DNA of 64,000 bases from Euclidia mi. Taxonomy: Eukaryota; Arthropoda; Insecta; Lepidoptera; Erebidae. The notes beneath the pieces were generated by a model that was not told the DNA's origin, did no database searches, and saw nothing but the letters and a program-made list of their open reading frames with translations. This document shows positions 1-11,546 of this stretch, one piece after another; positions within the stretch are counted from its first letter, which is position 1; each line of letters starts with the position of its first letter. The stretch is from NCBI GenBank assembly GCA_944739405.2, contig OX123187.2, positions 43,504,394 through 43,568,393 of the forward strand, given 5' to 3'. A program made the position numbers and the translations under genes.

Positions 1-375
1 CTTAATAGTAAATACATAAACTGAAGAGTTTGTTCGGTTACTTACACACACAAGTCTCAAAAATTACTAGTTCGAATAAAAACAAATCCTTTAGCATTGC
101 AAAGAACATTTAGCTAGAAAGACTATATAACATTACGTCACTGGTGTAGAGCAATATTATAGCCATAATTAGTAGGTACTTAGTAAGTAACCGTGAACAC
201 AGCTAGTTTAATGCATATAAGATTTTAAAAAACGTTTCTCGACTACACAAAAAATAAGTTACAGCTCTGCTTTATACACGCTAATTAGCGCATTATTAAT
301 TAACACAGATATAGCGTAAGTTATAGCTGCCCTCGTTTAAGCCCGAAACCCCGACTTGCAGTAATTCAAATAATA

Positions 376-2839
376 ATATAATAAAGCGGAAGAGTTTGTT
401 TGTTTGTTTGTTTGTTTGAACGCGCTAATCTCAGGAACTACCGGTCGGATCTGAAAAATTATTTTTGTATACGATAGCCCAGTTATTCCGGAAGGCTATA
501 GGCTATATAACATAACGCTTTGGCCCTTTGGGGCCGGGCAAAAGGCTAAAAAGGCTAAAACATAATGTCGGCTTATCTCAGGAACTAGCAGTCGGATTTT
601 AAAAATTGTTATTGCCTATGATAGCCCAATTATTCCGAAAGGCTATAGGCTATATAAAATTAGGCCACAACTTTTAGGGGCCGGACAAAAATAATAAAAT
701 GGTCAAACGAGAAGGGGGAGGGTTGGGTCAAAGGCAAAAAAAAGGCTAAACAAATAGGATACAATCTATATGGGTATCGTTTTTGAGATTTTCGGGACGC
801 TGATTAATAATATGAAATTTATTTAGTGATCCAAGATGGCGGACGGGAAATCAAAGATGGCGGATGAGAAAATTTTAAATATCAATATGGGTATCGCCTT
901 CGATATTTTAAGGGGTGGAGAATCGAAATACAACATCTATTTCGTGATCAAAGATGGCGGATGGGCAATCAAAGATGGCGGATGGGAAAATTTAAAAAAT
1001 TCAGTATTGGTATCGTCTCCGATGTTTGAAGGGATGGGGAATCCAAATACAACATCTATTTCGTGATTCAAGATGGCGGATGGGAAATCAAAAATGGCAG
1101 ATGGGAAAATTTTAAAAAATCAATATAGGTATCGTCTCTGATGCTTTAAGGGATGTCACCATCCCTTAAATCCAAATACAACATCTATTTCGTGATCAAA
1201 GATGGCGGATAGGAAATCAAAGATGGCGGATGGGATTTTTTTTCAAAGTCGATATGGGTTTCGTCGCCGATATTTAAAGGGATGGGGAATCCAAATCCGA
1301 CATCTATTTCGTGATCAAAGATGGCGGATGAGAAATCAAAGATGGCGGATGAGAAAGTTTTAAAAAATCAATATGGTTATCGTCTCCGATGTTTTAAGGG
1401 ATGGCGAATCTAAATACAACATCTATTTCGTGATCAAAGATGGCGGATATGAAATTAAAGATGGCGGACGGGATTTTTTTAAAGTCGATATGGGTATCGT
1501 CTCCGATATTTTAAGGAATGGGGAATTCAAAACACCATCTATTTCGTGATCAAAGATGGCGGATGGGATTTTTTTTTTTAAAATCAATATGGGTATCGTC
1601 TCCGATGTTTGAAGGGATGGGGAATCCAAATACAACATCTATTTCGTGATTCAAGATGGCGGATAGGAAATCAAAGATGGCGGATGGGATTTTTTTTCAA
1701 AGTCGATATGGGTTTCGTCGCCGATATTTAAAGGGATGGGGAATCCAAATCCGACATCTATTTCGTGATCAAAGATGGCGGATGAGAAATCAAAGATGGC
1801 GGATGAGAAAGTTTTAAAAAATCAATATGGTTATCGTCTCCGATGTTTTAAGGGATGGCGAATCTAAATACAACATCTATTTCGTGATCAAAGATGGCGG
1901 ATATGAAATTAAAGATGGCGGACGGGATTTTTTTAAAGTCGATATGGGTATCGTCTCCGATATTTTAAGGAATGGGGAATTCAAAACACCATCTATTTCG
2001 TGATCAAAGATGGCGGATGGGATTTTTTTTTTTAAAATCAATATGGGTATCGTCTCCGATGTTTGAAGGGATGGGGAATCCAAATACAACATCTATTTCG
2101 TGATTCAAGATGGCGGATGGGAAATCAAAAATGGCGGATGGGAAAAATTTTAAAAATCAATATGGGTATCGTCTCTGATGATTTAAGGGATGGTGAATCC
2201 AAATACAACATCTATTTCGTGATCAAAGATGGTGGATAGGAAATCAAAGATGGCGGATGGGATTTTTTTTCAAAGTCGATATGAGTATCGTCGCCGATAT
2301 TTAAAGGGATGGGGAATCCAAATCCTACATCTATTTCGTGATCAAAGATGGCGGATAGGAAATCAAAGATGGCGGATGGGATTTTTTTTCAAAGTCGATA
2401 TGGGTATCGTAGCCGATATTTAAAGGGATGGGGAATCCAAATCCGACATCTATTTCGTGATCAAAGATGGCGGATGAGAAATCAAAGATGGCGGATGAGA
2501 AAGTTTTAAAAAATCAATATGGTTATCGTCTCCGATGTTTTAAGGGATGGTGAATCCAAATACAACATCTATTTCGTGATCAAAGATGGCGGATAGGAAA
2601 TCAAAGATGGTGGACGGGATTTTTTTTAAGTCGATATGGGTATCGTCTCCGATATTTTAAGGAATGGGGAATTCAATATTATATAAAAATCTATGTTCGT
2701 TTTTGCATCATTTATAGACCCTGGAATGATAAGAGATTAAGCGCTAAGTCAATGGTTACTTTGGAAAAGGGGCTTGGAAAAAAGGGAATTAAATAAAAAT
2801 TCTTAAAAAAGGCGATACGGAGTTCGCTGGGTCAGCTAG
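376..2839 (-). mobile_element. SINE-like (non-LTR type) element carrying a minisatellite array
   Basis: The element is absent from the same site in B1 and B2. It is flanked by an 11-bp direct repeat, TTCAAATAATA, at 365-375 and 2840-2850. On the minus strand it begins CTAGCTGACCCAGCGAAC and ends with the AAACAAACAAAC...CTTCCGCTTTATTAT tail common in lepidopteran genomes. The TSD length fits target-primed reverse transcription. There is no coding sequence, so it is non-autonomous. Most of its length is a tandem array (822-2690). An inverted relative lies at 24472-27130. I recognise the termini but cannot name the family with certainty. Confidence 0.75.
822..2690. repeat. Minisatellite array, ~113-bp units rich in AAGATGGCGG
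   Basis: Tandem units of about 100-120 bp each contain one or two AAGATGGCGGAT boxes, a TTTCGTGATCAAAGATGG box, a run of T or A, and a TATGGGTATCGTCTCCGAT box. A higher-order repeat is visible: about 1196-1640 recurs without visible change 454 bp downstream (about 1650-2094), roughly four units. The short open frames here arise from the repeats and are not genes. Confidence 0.9.
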
Positions 2840-2999
2840 TTCAAATAATAAAATTTACCCGCTGGGTGCGGGCTTTTCTCCCTCCAGTAATGAAACTAGG
2901 AAGCCATATTGCCCAATTGTTTGATATATTTAAGACCATTAAATAATATTTTACCATTAAATAAGCTGACTTGAGTGTTTATCGTTTAAGTATCTTATA

Positions 3000-3240
3000 A
3001 ATATAGGCAGCGACAGCCTTGTGGAAAAATTAACAGGCTGCAAGGAAAAAGACGAATGAATGAAATCCACATGGCGAAACTCAGATTTTCAATAAAGTTT
3101 TGAAAAGCAATGAAGACTTCCAACCCACACTTGGCCAGCGTGGTTGTCCATGGCTTTTCTCATCTCATAGCCCGAGGCCCGTGCCGAGCATTAGAACATT
3201 TTATACATAGCTGATAAAAGTATTATAAATACCTAATAAT
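3000..3240 (+). repeat. Old LINE/SINE 3'-end relic
   Basis: The stretch 'ccacacttggccagcgtgg ... cccgaggcccgtgccgagca ... acatagctgataa' resembles the 3' end shared by many lepidopteran LINEs and SINEs (an 'acccgtgct..gtagtgg..ggctgatgat' type ending). The same relic is in B2 at about 29320-29530, so it belongs to the ancestral unit. It is too decayed for family assignment. Confidence 0.45.
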
Positions 3241-4052
3241 ATACCTGGTCACTGTTTTTTTTTTAATCTTTTACACTCGCCGGACTTTAACTTTGCAGTA
3301 GACCTACTACTTTATTAATTCATTGGCAGTCTACCGCTGCAGGTATGCTTTCTTAATTCAGACGCTATCGATCTTTTTATTTCTTTAGTGTATATAACAT
3401 TTTGATTGGCAATCTCTTGTGTACTCATATCACATGCTAAATATTAGATGATAGCTTTGGTTCGGGCTTAGCTCATACAGTATATCGATCCTACAGGATA
3501 CCAACCATGAAATAAACTTTAGGTATGTGTGACAAATATCAGTAAATTTTCCGTGATTGTATAACAAACATTGAAACATTCACACAAATGTTGACATTTG
3601 TAATATTGGTAGAATAGACAACCAGAGAATAATGTTTGGTTGAATTTCAGGTTTATAATTACATGAGCTAGTAATCTACTACATTTCTGGTGTTCATAAT
3701 TAATGCAATTCTTGGACGACAGCTGGAACAGTAATATTAAAGTTTCACACGAATAAAAAGTTAAATACTTATTTTCTTTTCCTCGGTTTTATATCTCCGT
3801 GGACTTGATTTTCAAACATGCATAAAACAACTACACCAGCAAATGAGGAGCTTCTATGAAAATAAGCAAAAAGCAGACGCGAGTAAAGTTTTGCTCTATA
3901 TTTCAATTTGTCGGCGTTACAACTAAGTTAAATATGGCTCACTGCCCGTTCGTGTTTCTTCACCGCAACGTATGTCTGTAAGCAGCAGAGGACAGAATGA
4001 CATGTAAACTAAGTTTAGAGGCTTGTCTCCGCTAGAGCAAGTTCTTAAGCAC

Positions 4053-4140
4053 AAAATCGTGCTTCAGCTGAAAGGGCTCGTCAACGAGTTGAGTAAGAAT
4101 ACAACTTTCCTAAAAGTAAAATATGATGAAGCACGATTTT
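4053..4140. repeat. Conserved hairpin of the unit
   Basis: AAAATCGTGCTTC at 4053-4065 pairs perfectly with GAAGCACGATTTT at 4128-4140. A direct copy of the core (AATCGTGCTT) follows at about 4150. The hairpin is kept in B1 (about 22005-22090) and B2 (about 31762-31845). It may be an ordinary foldback relic; no function is evident. Confidence 0.6.
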
Positions 4141-5665
4141 ACTGTTTTTTTAATCGTGCTTTGCAGCTCTGATCAGAATTTAGAAACTTATGACCATGTG
4201 AATTGTAAGGTACCAAATTCTAGGTCGAGTTATTATGTATTTGGAGTTGTACAAAACTTATGTACCTACAATGAATAATACTCGTCACATGTTCTACGAT
4301 ACTTGCCTACTGGACTACGATATTTATGCCTGATGCAAAATAATCACCGAACGGAACTGCATATAATGAAATATAATACATACCATAGCACTATCAAAAA
4401 CAAACATCCAGTTTAAAAACTACTATTTGTTGATATATTACACAAATATTTGCTGCACATTGATTTCGAACCCGCTGCATGTACGAACTGGCACGAAAGC
4501 CGCCACAATTGATGCAGACGAATAATATCTCGAGTAAATAACGTTACACGTGTCAATCAGCAAATAACACCGAGTTTCATAAATCCATTTCATATTTCAA
4601 ATCCAAAATATTTATCATTCACACTCGCAGTAAAACAAAGTGCGTGTTGGTAAAACTTACAGTTTCATTCCAATTGCTGCTTCCAGTTTTTGTTGAACAC
4701 ATATGTTGAAATGATTCACTGCAAACAGTATCTAAAATACTTCAAAATTTGTTATTTATTAACCTTTTGACGACCGAGGACATGAATTCATGTCCTACAA
4801 AAAAGTCCCCTTGTTTACCGACGACATGAATTCATGTCCAGATTCCGTCCTTCAATCTATGACGTTTTTTACACTGGCCTAGTACATTTTATCAATTATT
4901 TCAAATGGCATTGCATTTTTACGAATCATAGACAGCTATAAAACCTTCTTCTGATTCAATTTGATGTCAAATTAAAAAGTAAAAGGACATTTCATTTCAA
5001 TGCGCGCGAAACTGAATTTTCGCAAATGTTTGCTATTGAAAAGGGGGAATTATTATAATGGATACATGCATATTTTTAGTTTTAATTGGAAAACCCATAT
5101 TATACAGAATATAAAAATAAACAAAAATGTATTTTATTTTTGTTTATAATACGCTACAATCGTCGATAGAACCAAATATACAAAACTAAATATACACTCA
5201 AATGTTATTATTATATTTTTTTAATATTGGCTATATAAGTGGGTTTCAAGAAATTATAACTCGAACTCTTGAAAACATAAACAAAGACCTCTCAGAGCGA
5301 TAACATTCAATGTACTAACATTCTAGTACCGCGCGCACGATGATTTCGTACGGCGCGGTCGTATAGCCAAATTGACGTTTTAAGGCCGATTTACACATAT
5401 CAGTGAAGTCACAGTTCCGTCACAGTACCGGCACCGTGATAATTAAGGCCGATTCACACATATCAGTGAAGTCACAGTTCCGTCACAGTACCGGCACCGT
5501 GATAATTATTCTTTCATACATTTTCTATGAACATATCCTGTCACCTGTCAGTGTCAGTGACGACACAGTACTCTCAGTGACAGTGCCGGCGCCGGCGATC
5601 ACGGACGTAAACGGTGGCGACGATATTTTTTGTCGGATCACGGACGCCGGTCTCCGTAAAACAAA

Positions 5666-5785
5666 ATGGAGGACGAGCGACTGCTAGAATTGGTTCGTGG
5701 AAATAATGTTTTGTATGATTTGTCTCATTTTGAGATAATTGAAACAGAGCTTTGGCTAGAGCTTTCCGACATTCTAAAATATTGA
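5666..5785 (+). pseudogene. MADF-domain fragment (Harbinger accessory protein)
   Basis: The ATG opens a 39-residue frame starting MEDERLLELVRGNNVLYDLS and continuing to ELWLELSDIL. The pattern (acidic-LI-E-LV-x5-LYD...W-E-L) is the start of a MADF/Myb-SANT-like DNA-binding domain, as in the second ORF of PIF/Harbinger transposons. A full MADF domain is about 80-90 residues, so half is missing. The frame runs into the antisense transposase fragment, which points to an internal deletion that fused the two convergent genes. Confidence 0.65.
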
Positions 5786-5932
5786 AAATATTTATTTTCG
5801 TCTTTAATAAATTCTTTGTATAATGTCATGAACTCTCCTTCTGTTTCTCTTAATCGCCATGCTTCATGCACCCATTTCCTTTTTTTTTCCTTGATGCGGC
5901 TCTTCTTCTTCGTCTAAAGTAATGGCTATCAT
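5725..5932 (-). pseudogene. Harbinger transposase N-terminal fragment
   Basis: On the minus strand an ATG at 5932 starts an acidic stretch. After a frame change in a homopolymer run near 5880 it continues with KWVHEAWRLRETEGEFMTLY and then DENKYFQYFRMS. The W-V-H ... GEF-LY ... FF-FRMS pattern is the conserved N-terminal region of PIF/Harbinger (DDE_Tnp_4-type) transposases. The catalytic DDE region is absent. The FRMS end overlaps the plus-strand MADF fragment, so the element is dead. Confidence 0.65.
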
Positions 5933-6154
5933 TGCTGGTTCCGTATTGTGGAATAGAGCCATAGCAAATATCATCACCAACTATCGTCGCACCGTTCTTA
6001 GTGCTTCCGATCCGCGCACTGATACATGTGTTAATTGAAGCACTGCCGCCTCACTGTAGCACTGACACTGACCTGTGCGGACACGTTGCCGGAACTGAGA
6101 CTTCACTGATATGTGTGAATCGTCCTTTAGAGGGCGCGGTACTTGAAAGGTTAA

Positions 6155-8124
6155 GCAAAACAAGATTGCAAAATATGCACACACAAAACAGCATGTGTTG
6201 TCATTTCTGACATTAGTTAAAGTAAAGCCTTGACTAACTAATGCCTTCATTACACTGATCATTATAATAAGTTTCCCTGTTCAGCCGTCATTAACTGCGC
6301 CTGATATTCCGCTAAGTATTGCGCCGAACTTGAGTTCTGCAACTGCTTATCATCGCATGTGCTTAAACGTTTACTACGTATTTGGTGCAGAACCTCTAGA
6401 TAAAACTGATAAAAGTGTATTACATGAAATAAGGACGATTACGTAAGTATGAAAGAATATTGAGACCAAAAATTATTCGAAGACCAAAAATAACTTTTTC
6501 TGTCTGACATGTTACAACAGCAATTTTTTTTACAGTTGGTATATCCTTCTATAACGTAGACCTGCATATATTTTTGTATTCCACCTCTACGGGGGTGACA
6601 AAGAGGTTGGAAGTATTTTTAGAAATTGTCGGAATTTGAAACGAACACTATGAAAATACAAACAGCTAGTAGTTTATATCCTTGTTATATCTATTTTAAT
6701 GCCTTGGAAAAAACCATATGGTTATAAAATCATTATGTGTTACTTGGACCACATGTTTCAGAAATTCACGAAATATAGTTCTGAAGTTCCTAAAGTCTGC
6801 AAAAGTCTTGTATTTGAAATAAGAATAATGAGAGCTTTCATCCGCTGTTTCACATTTTAGTGCCAAGTACAAAATTATGAACGTGATATTTGTCATAACT
6901 TCTGATAGTAACGTTTTGCTATTTCGATTACAATACGATAACATAATTTCATTCAATGTTTGTTTATTTACCCGTATGGGTCTGGATTGGAATTTGTTTC
7001 TTTACATTAAATGCGTCTTTCGTTGAGTTGTGTTGATCTTTGACATACGTTATATGTTCCTAAAAATGGCAAATAAAAGGAAACGCGCTACTTCTTTCTT
7101 TCTACTTTTCCTAAAACTAGTACTTATTTGTCGGTATAAAATATTTGCCTGCATTCAATATGAAATTTAATTTGGAGAATAAAATCAGATTCAGTATCTC
7201 ACTGGTAACGAATAAAACCGAAAAATTGATATGCCACTCATAAATCCACTGTATTTAAATGATTAGCAAACACAAGAACAGTCTTTAGTGGCTTAGACGA
7301 AATCTTCCTTTAAGGAAAAAAGCGAGAAAATCACGGGCTGAATATTTTATTACCGTCGCTCTTTCGCGTTTGCGCAATTCAATATAAATGAAAATTATCT
7401 AGAGGGTTTTGGAGGAAAACAAAAAGCGACACTTTATCAGCGGCGTGAAAGACACCCGGGTATTTGTAGAGACTTGACCGTGCTCAGTTACAAACAAAGA
7501 TATTATTGTTGATGCTTGCTGTTGGGCTGTCGACTGTGTTTACCTTCTTGACAAGTATGTGGACCGATGTCAAATTACCAAGTTGGGTTCCAAAATCATA
7601 CAAGTAAAGAAAAGTCACTAGTGTTTACTTACATACTTTTATATTTATAGTCAAAATTACGAGTACTAAGAAATTAATTAGAATTTGACATTATTTTGCG
7701 TCAAATATACATCTATTTGTGACTAAAGTCACGACCACTTGTAATTTTCTGCTACTGTACAAATTCGAAGATTGAAAACAAAAGAAAACGGTGGGCGAAG
7801 TACAACATCTTTTATTTGAGAATATAATTGGACCTTGTACTTATTTTAGAACAATATGAATAATTGTGAGTCTCTCAAATAGCTGTTCCTAATTAATATT
7901 GAAAATACAAAAGTTTCAGTGTTCCTTTCATTGGATCAACAGTTCTTACTTATATAACCGCTGTCTTAAGTTAGTTTAATTATGTTCTTTTATTGTATGG
8001 AGTTTTCTTGATGTGAACCTTAACCTTTTCGAACTATGTTCTTGTCTTCTTTAGGCGATAGATTATACATTTTCTAAAGGTCAACCGAATTTTAATCATT
8101 ACGGCAAGTTAATAGCGATTATAA
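6155..8124. other. Unit backbone, no gene seen
   Basis: This backbone is shared with B1 (about 23880-24470 and 27131-28680), B2 and C2. A minus-strand open frame at 6696-6956 is partly kept in B1 but is broken in B2 and C2 and matches no family I know. Confidence 0.55.
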
Positions 8125-8126
8125 TA

Positions 8127-8446
8127 GGGTAGTTTCCAGGGTCAAAATAATTACATTTTATTTAGTCCGTATTTTAGATTTAAAAAAATATTGGACACGT
8201 ATTTTTTCTTTTTTCGATTAAATAAAAAATAACAAAGATCTAGCCCATTAAAGTTACGTGTGACGTCACCTAGTGCGAAAAAATGCAGCAAGGTGTGACG
8301 TTATACGTAACCTTAATGAGTTATATCTTGGTCATTTTTGGTTTAATTTACAAATAAAAAAATACGTATCGCTTATTTTTGAATAATCTAAAGGACGGAC
8401 GGAAGGACGGATCTAAAGGACTTATAATTTTTTTTGTCAACTAGCC
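8127..8446. mobile_element. Short MITE with TA duplication (Tc1/mariner-like ends)
   Basis: About 320 bp present in copy A is missing from B2, where the sequence reads directly across (about 34290). The ends are GGGTAGTTTCC and, read inward from the right, GGCTAGTTGAC, each next to TA. The interior is AT-rich and non-coding and contains a small GGACGGACGGAAGGACGG repeat near 8393-8410. Confidence 0.5.
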
Positions 8447-8519
8447 TATTGTCTAAGACCCAGGAAATTTCATAATGTTATTGTTTTTGAACAGTTTACT
8501 GTTTAGTCACATACCTGTC

Positions 8520-8770
8520 TTGACTGCCTCTGTGGTCCTGCGGTAGTATAAGCGATTGCGGATTGATGTCTTGGGTTCGATTACCGAGTCGAACAAAATA
8601 ATTATATATTTGGTTTTACTGTTTTGAATTATCTAATAGTAATTCGGAGTCAGGGAGTTATCCGTGTTACAACTCGGAAAGCACATTAACCCGTTGGTTC
8701 TGCGACCAATCTCTCTCCGGTCGCGTCGCATGTGGCGTCCTGACGGAGTTTATATTATATACCTTGTATG
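8520..8770 (+). mobile_element. tRNA-derived SINE-like repeat
   Basis: The head resembles a tRNA promoter: an A-box-like TGGTCCTGCGGTAGTATAA near 8533 and a B-box-like GGTTCGATTAC near 8574. It is followed by a non-tRNA body with a GGTCGCGTCGCATGTGG block. The 3' half does not fold as an acceptor stem, so this is not a tRNA gene. It is shared with B2 (about 34365-34610), so it predates the duplication. Confidence 0.55.
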
Positions 8771-9648
8771 AGTTAATTATACGCGATTAAGGCCCGCAAA
8801 ATTATTTTGTTTGATGTATACAAATCGCGCAACCTTAAAATCTACATTTAATGTGTTTTGTAGATGGTTCGACATCTATGTATATAAAGTTTCGATTACT
8901 ACAACGAAGCTGCAAGGTTAATATTGAGATTGTTGTTACTACTATTCCACGAAAATTAGGTACATTCATCTGTAGCAACGCTCAGAAGTTGTGGCTTTTA
9001 AAATGTACATGACGCTATCGCGTTACACAACATTATAAAACCTGAAAATTTACAGACAAATCTGAACCAAACAATTTGAATTGAATTAAGATTGATCTTC
9101 AGCTGTCGTCTATAACAGAAAATGAAGTAAGTTTTACACGTCAGGGCAACCGTAACAAGGTGTGGTATTTTTATCGTCAGGTTTAGAGTCTGGCTACAGG
9201 TTGACAAGTTATCGATGACATAAAGCCGAGGCAGCGGCGCGCGGGCCAGTGCCGCCGTTCAGCGCTCTCCAATGCACTTTATCATAGTCGATGCTCGGGT
9301 ACTGCGATGCTGCGCTTTTTATGTTACGCTTTATAGAAAACTCTTTTTACTTTGGATTAAGATAATATGATCAATTAAATTATCGATCACATGTCCGTGG
9401 ATGCTTAACTGTACATTGCTAAAGGTACCTGCAGCCGAGTATGGCCATACATTTGAGACTAACTTTTCGCAAGTTCATATTGCCTGATGTCTAGAAAGAT
9501 CTTAGACTTGGTTCAACAACTCCTCTACAATGCACTTTATCATCAATGATATTGAACCCATGAGATGCGTCTTTTTTTTGATGTCTTATGATAAATAAAT
9601 TAAAGGGATTTCAAGTACCTATTATCTAAAAGGTGGTCTTATTGATGA

Positions 9649-9782
9649 CTAGCTGTTTCCCGCGGTTTCACCCGCGTCCTGAGGGAACTACTTCACGTAC
9701 CCGGTTAAATTATAGCCTCAGTTACTCCTTGGTACATCAGTCATTTCGGTATATGTACCGTGTATACATCCATATTTTTTTT
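9649..9782 (+). mobile_element. CTAG element, 5' part (split by RTE)
   Basis: It begins CTAGCTGTTTCCCGCGGTTT, a start I know from many lepidopteran interspersed repeats. Its 3' end (…TTTATATGTATAGA) resumes at 11511-11546 after the RTE insertion. B2 has the same split element (37865-38083 and 39780-39816). Its body relatives form the array from 11547. Confidence 0.6.
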
Positions 9783-11510
9783 AAAAGCCTGTGATCTCCC
9801 ATTGCAGGACAAAGGCCTGCTCACTCATCCCGCCATCGCCGACTAGGCCTGCCGCGATGTCGCCTGCCGTTTAAGGGGGTCCATAGGGTTCTTAATTTAG
9901 CCCATCTGTAATCTGACATGCGACAGATATGTCCCGCCCAGCTCCATTTAAGCGTCACAGTTTTTTGAGTGAGGTCAGCGATCTTTGTGAGGGAACGGAT
10001 AGTGGTATTCCTTATACGGACTGTCAATTTGACACCGAGAATACTCCGTTCCATCGATCTTTGACATACCTCGAGCGTGGATCTCTGTTCTTTTGTCAAA
10101 GACCAAGTTTGAGAACCATATGTGAGGATGGGGTGAATGCATAAGTCCATGAGCTGCCTCTTAAGGGAAAGAGGAAGATTGCCCTTCATCAGATCTTCCA
10201 TAGACCAATAGCTCCGCTAGGCATTTCAGTGCGTTTTGCAACTTCTTTGTTTTGTCTCGCCTGGAAAGAGACTATTTGACCAAGATAGACATATTCATCG
10301 ACGTATGCGACCTTCCCACCTCTCACTACGATTCTAAGACGTACGGTGTTCGTCATCAGCTTGGTCTTTGCCATGTTCATTTGGAGTCCAACGTCTAGGC
10401 TAGCCGTGCAAAGGTCTTCAAGCGTATGAGTCATCTTTTAAGCTGTTGACGAAAGGAGGACAATATCGTCGGCGAATCTTAGTTTGGATAATATTTTGTC
10501 GCCAACCATAACACCCCTTTCTGCCCAACCTGCTGCCAGCTTTTGTAACACGTCTTCTAGTACAGCCGTAAATAATTTCAGGGATAGTGGGTCTGCTTGC
10601 TTGACTCCCTTTCTGATGCGGAAAGATGGTCCTTATAAAGAAACAATTTTAATAGCGGCGATACTGGTTTTGTTAATATTTTGCAGAATTTGATAATAGG
10701 GGAGATCGATTTCTTGTTCGTAAAGAGCAGTGATAATGGAGCTGTGAGTAACACTATCGAAGGCTTTTGTATAATCCATGAATGCTATATAGAGTGGGAG
10801 TCGAAATTCTATATCTTTTTCAATGACTTGGTTGACAGAATGGAGGCGATCGATAGTAGAAATGCTGCGGTGGAAACCGGCTTGTTCCGGAGGGTTTGTC
10901 GAGGATGCCCGATATCCTCATCTCGATCACTTGAATGAAGGCTTTGTACATAAGTGAGACCAAACTAATGGGGCGGTAGTTATTTATGTCCGACTTATCT
11001 CCTCTTTTGTGGAGGAGTATTATTTGTGAGTGGCAAAATGATTAAGAAAGAATTCCAGTTTTTAAAATATTGTTGAAGAAATTGGTTATATGGGGTAGAA
11101 GAACTGGTTCTCCTATTTTTAAGGTTTCGGCGGTTATGTCATCATCACCTGGGCTCTTGCTATATTTCAATTTTCTAAAGGCGTTGCGTATTTCCCAAAA
11201 AGTAAAAGATGGGATGCGATCGGAATCCGTAAATGTGGAAATGTTGGGTAAAGAAGTTGATGTTTCGCTATAAAGACTCTTGTAGTATTCAGTGCAAATA
11301 TTCAAAATCTTGCTCTTATCAGTTTTGTCTTACACCCATAGGATCCTTTAAGCAGGCAATCGTTGGTCGGCTTTTATTTAAAATTCCTTGTCGTGCTAAT
11401 CTTAACGAGAGATTTTGTTCCAAAGCAATCTTGATGAGATGTGTGTTGCGATTTTTCAAATCTCGACGAATGTTTCGCTTGACAAGTCGATAAGCGGTAA
11501 TTTTAATATT
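9783..11510 (-). pseudogene. RTE-clade LINE, degenerate reverse transcriptase
   Basis: Read from 11510 down to 9783, broken frames show, in order: a post-endonuclease linker (RRDLKNRNTHLIKIALEQNL); an RT N-terminal part with FRKLKYSKSPGDDDITAETL; NYRPISL-like motifs in shifted frames; VYLGQIVSFQARQNKEV; and a C-terminal part with ILTYGSQTWSL, WSWAGHICRMS and GRRHRGRPSRRWRDE. This order is typical of RTE elements. The endonuclease is missing and there are many frameshifts, so it is dead. It sits inside a CTAG element and is shared with B2 (38084-39779), so it is older than the duplication. Confidence 0.8.
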
Positions 11511-11546
11511 GCAAACAGACACTCCAATTTTATTTATATGTATAGA
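11511..11546 (+). mobile_element. CTAG element, 3' tail
   Basis: The tail, running to TTTATATGTATAGA after the RTE, completes the element begun at 9649. The next copy (CTAGCTGGTACCCGCGG) starts immediately, seeding the array. Confidence 0.55.

Larger units (their letters stand above)
2851..4758. other. Unit backbone, no gene seen
   Basis: AT-rich single-copy-like backbone of the duplicated unit. It contains the LINE relic at 3000-3240 and the hairpin at 4053-4140. Open frames are short and not conserved among copies. Confidence 0.6.
5383..6126. mobile_element. Nested PIF/Harbinger deletion derivative
   Basis: The 744-bp insertion is flanked by TTA (5380-5382 and 6127-6129), the TWA target type of PIF/Harbinger. 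Its inverted ends share GGCCGATTYACACATATC on the left with GGACGATTCACACATATC on the right, then AGTGAAGTCNCAGTTCCG. The left subterminal ~63 bp is duplicated in tandem (5383-5445 and 5446-5510). Inside are remnants of both Harbinger ORFs facing each other: a MADF-type protein on plus and a transposase N-terminus on minus. Confidence 0.7.
4763..6150. mobile_element. piggyBac-like non-autonomous element (TTAA TSD)
   Basis: Copy B1 has an uninterrupted site (tatttaTTAAtcaaaac at about 23880), while copy A carries 1388 bp between two TTAA tetranucleotides (4759-4762 and 6151-6154). The ends are CCTTTTGACGACCG on the left and, read inward from the right, CCTTTCAAGTACCGCG. These short imperfect inverted repeats plus TTAA fit the piggyBac superfamily. 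A tandem pair of ACATGAATTCATGT palindromes lies near the left end (4780-4840). No piggyBac transposase is present. Most of the right half is a nested Harbinger relic. Confidence 0.75.

Noticed and set aside
836..2423. Several 60-76-codon frames on both strands
   Set aside because: They are produced by the minisatellite units and repeat with the array; no protein motif.
6696..6956. 86-codon minus ORF partly conserved in B1
   Set aside because: Broken in B2 by the twin hairpins and not kept in C2; conservation is explained by recent duplication.
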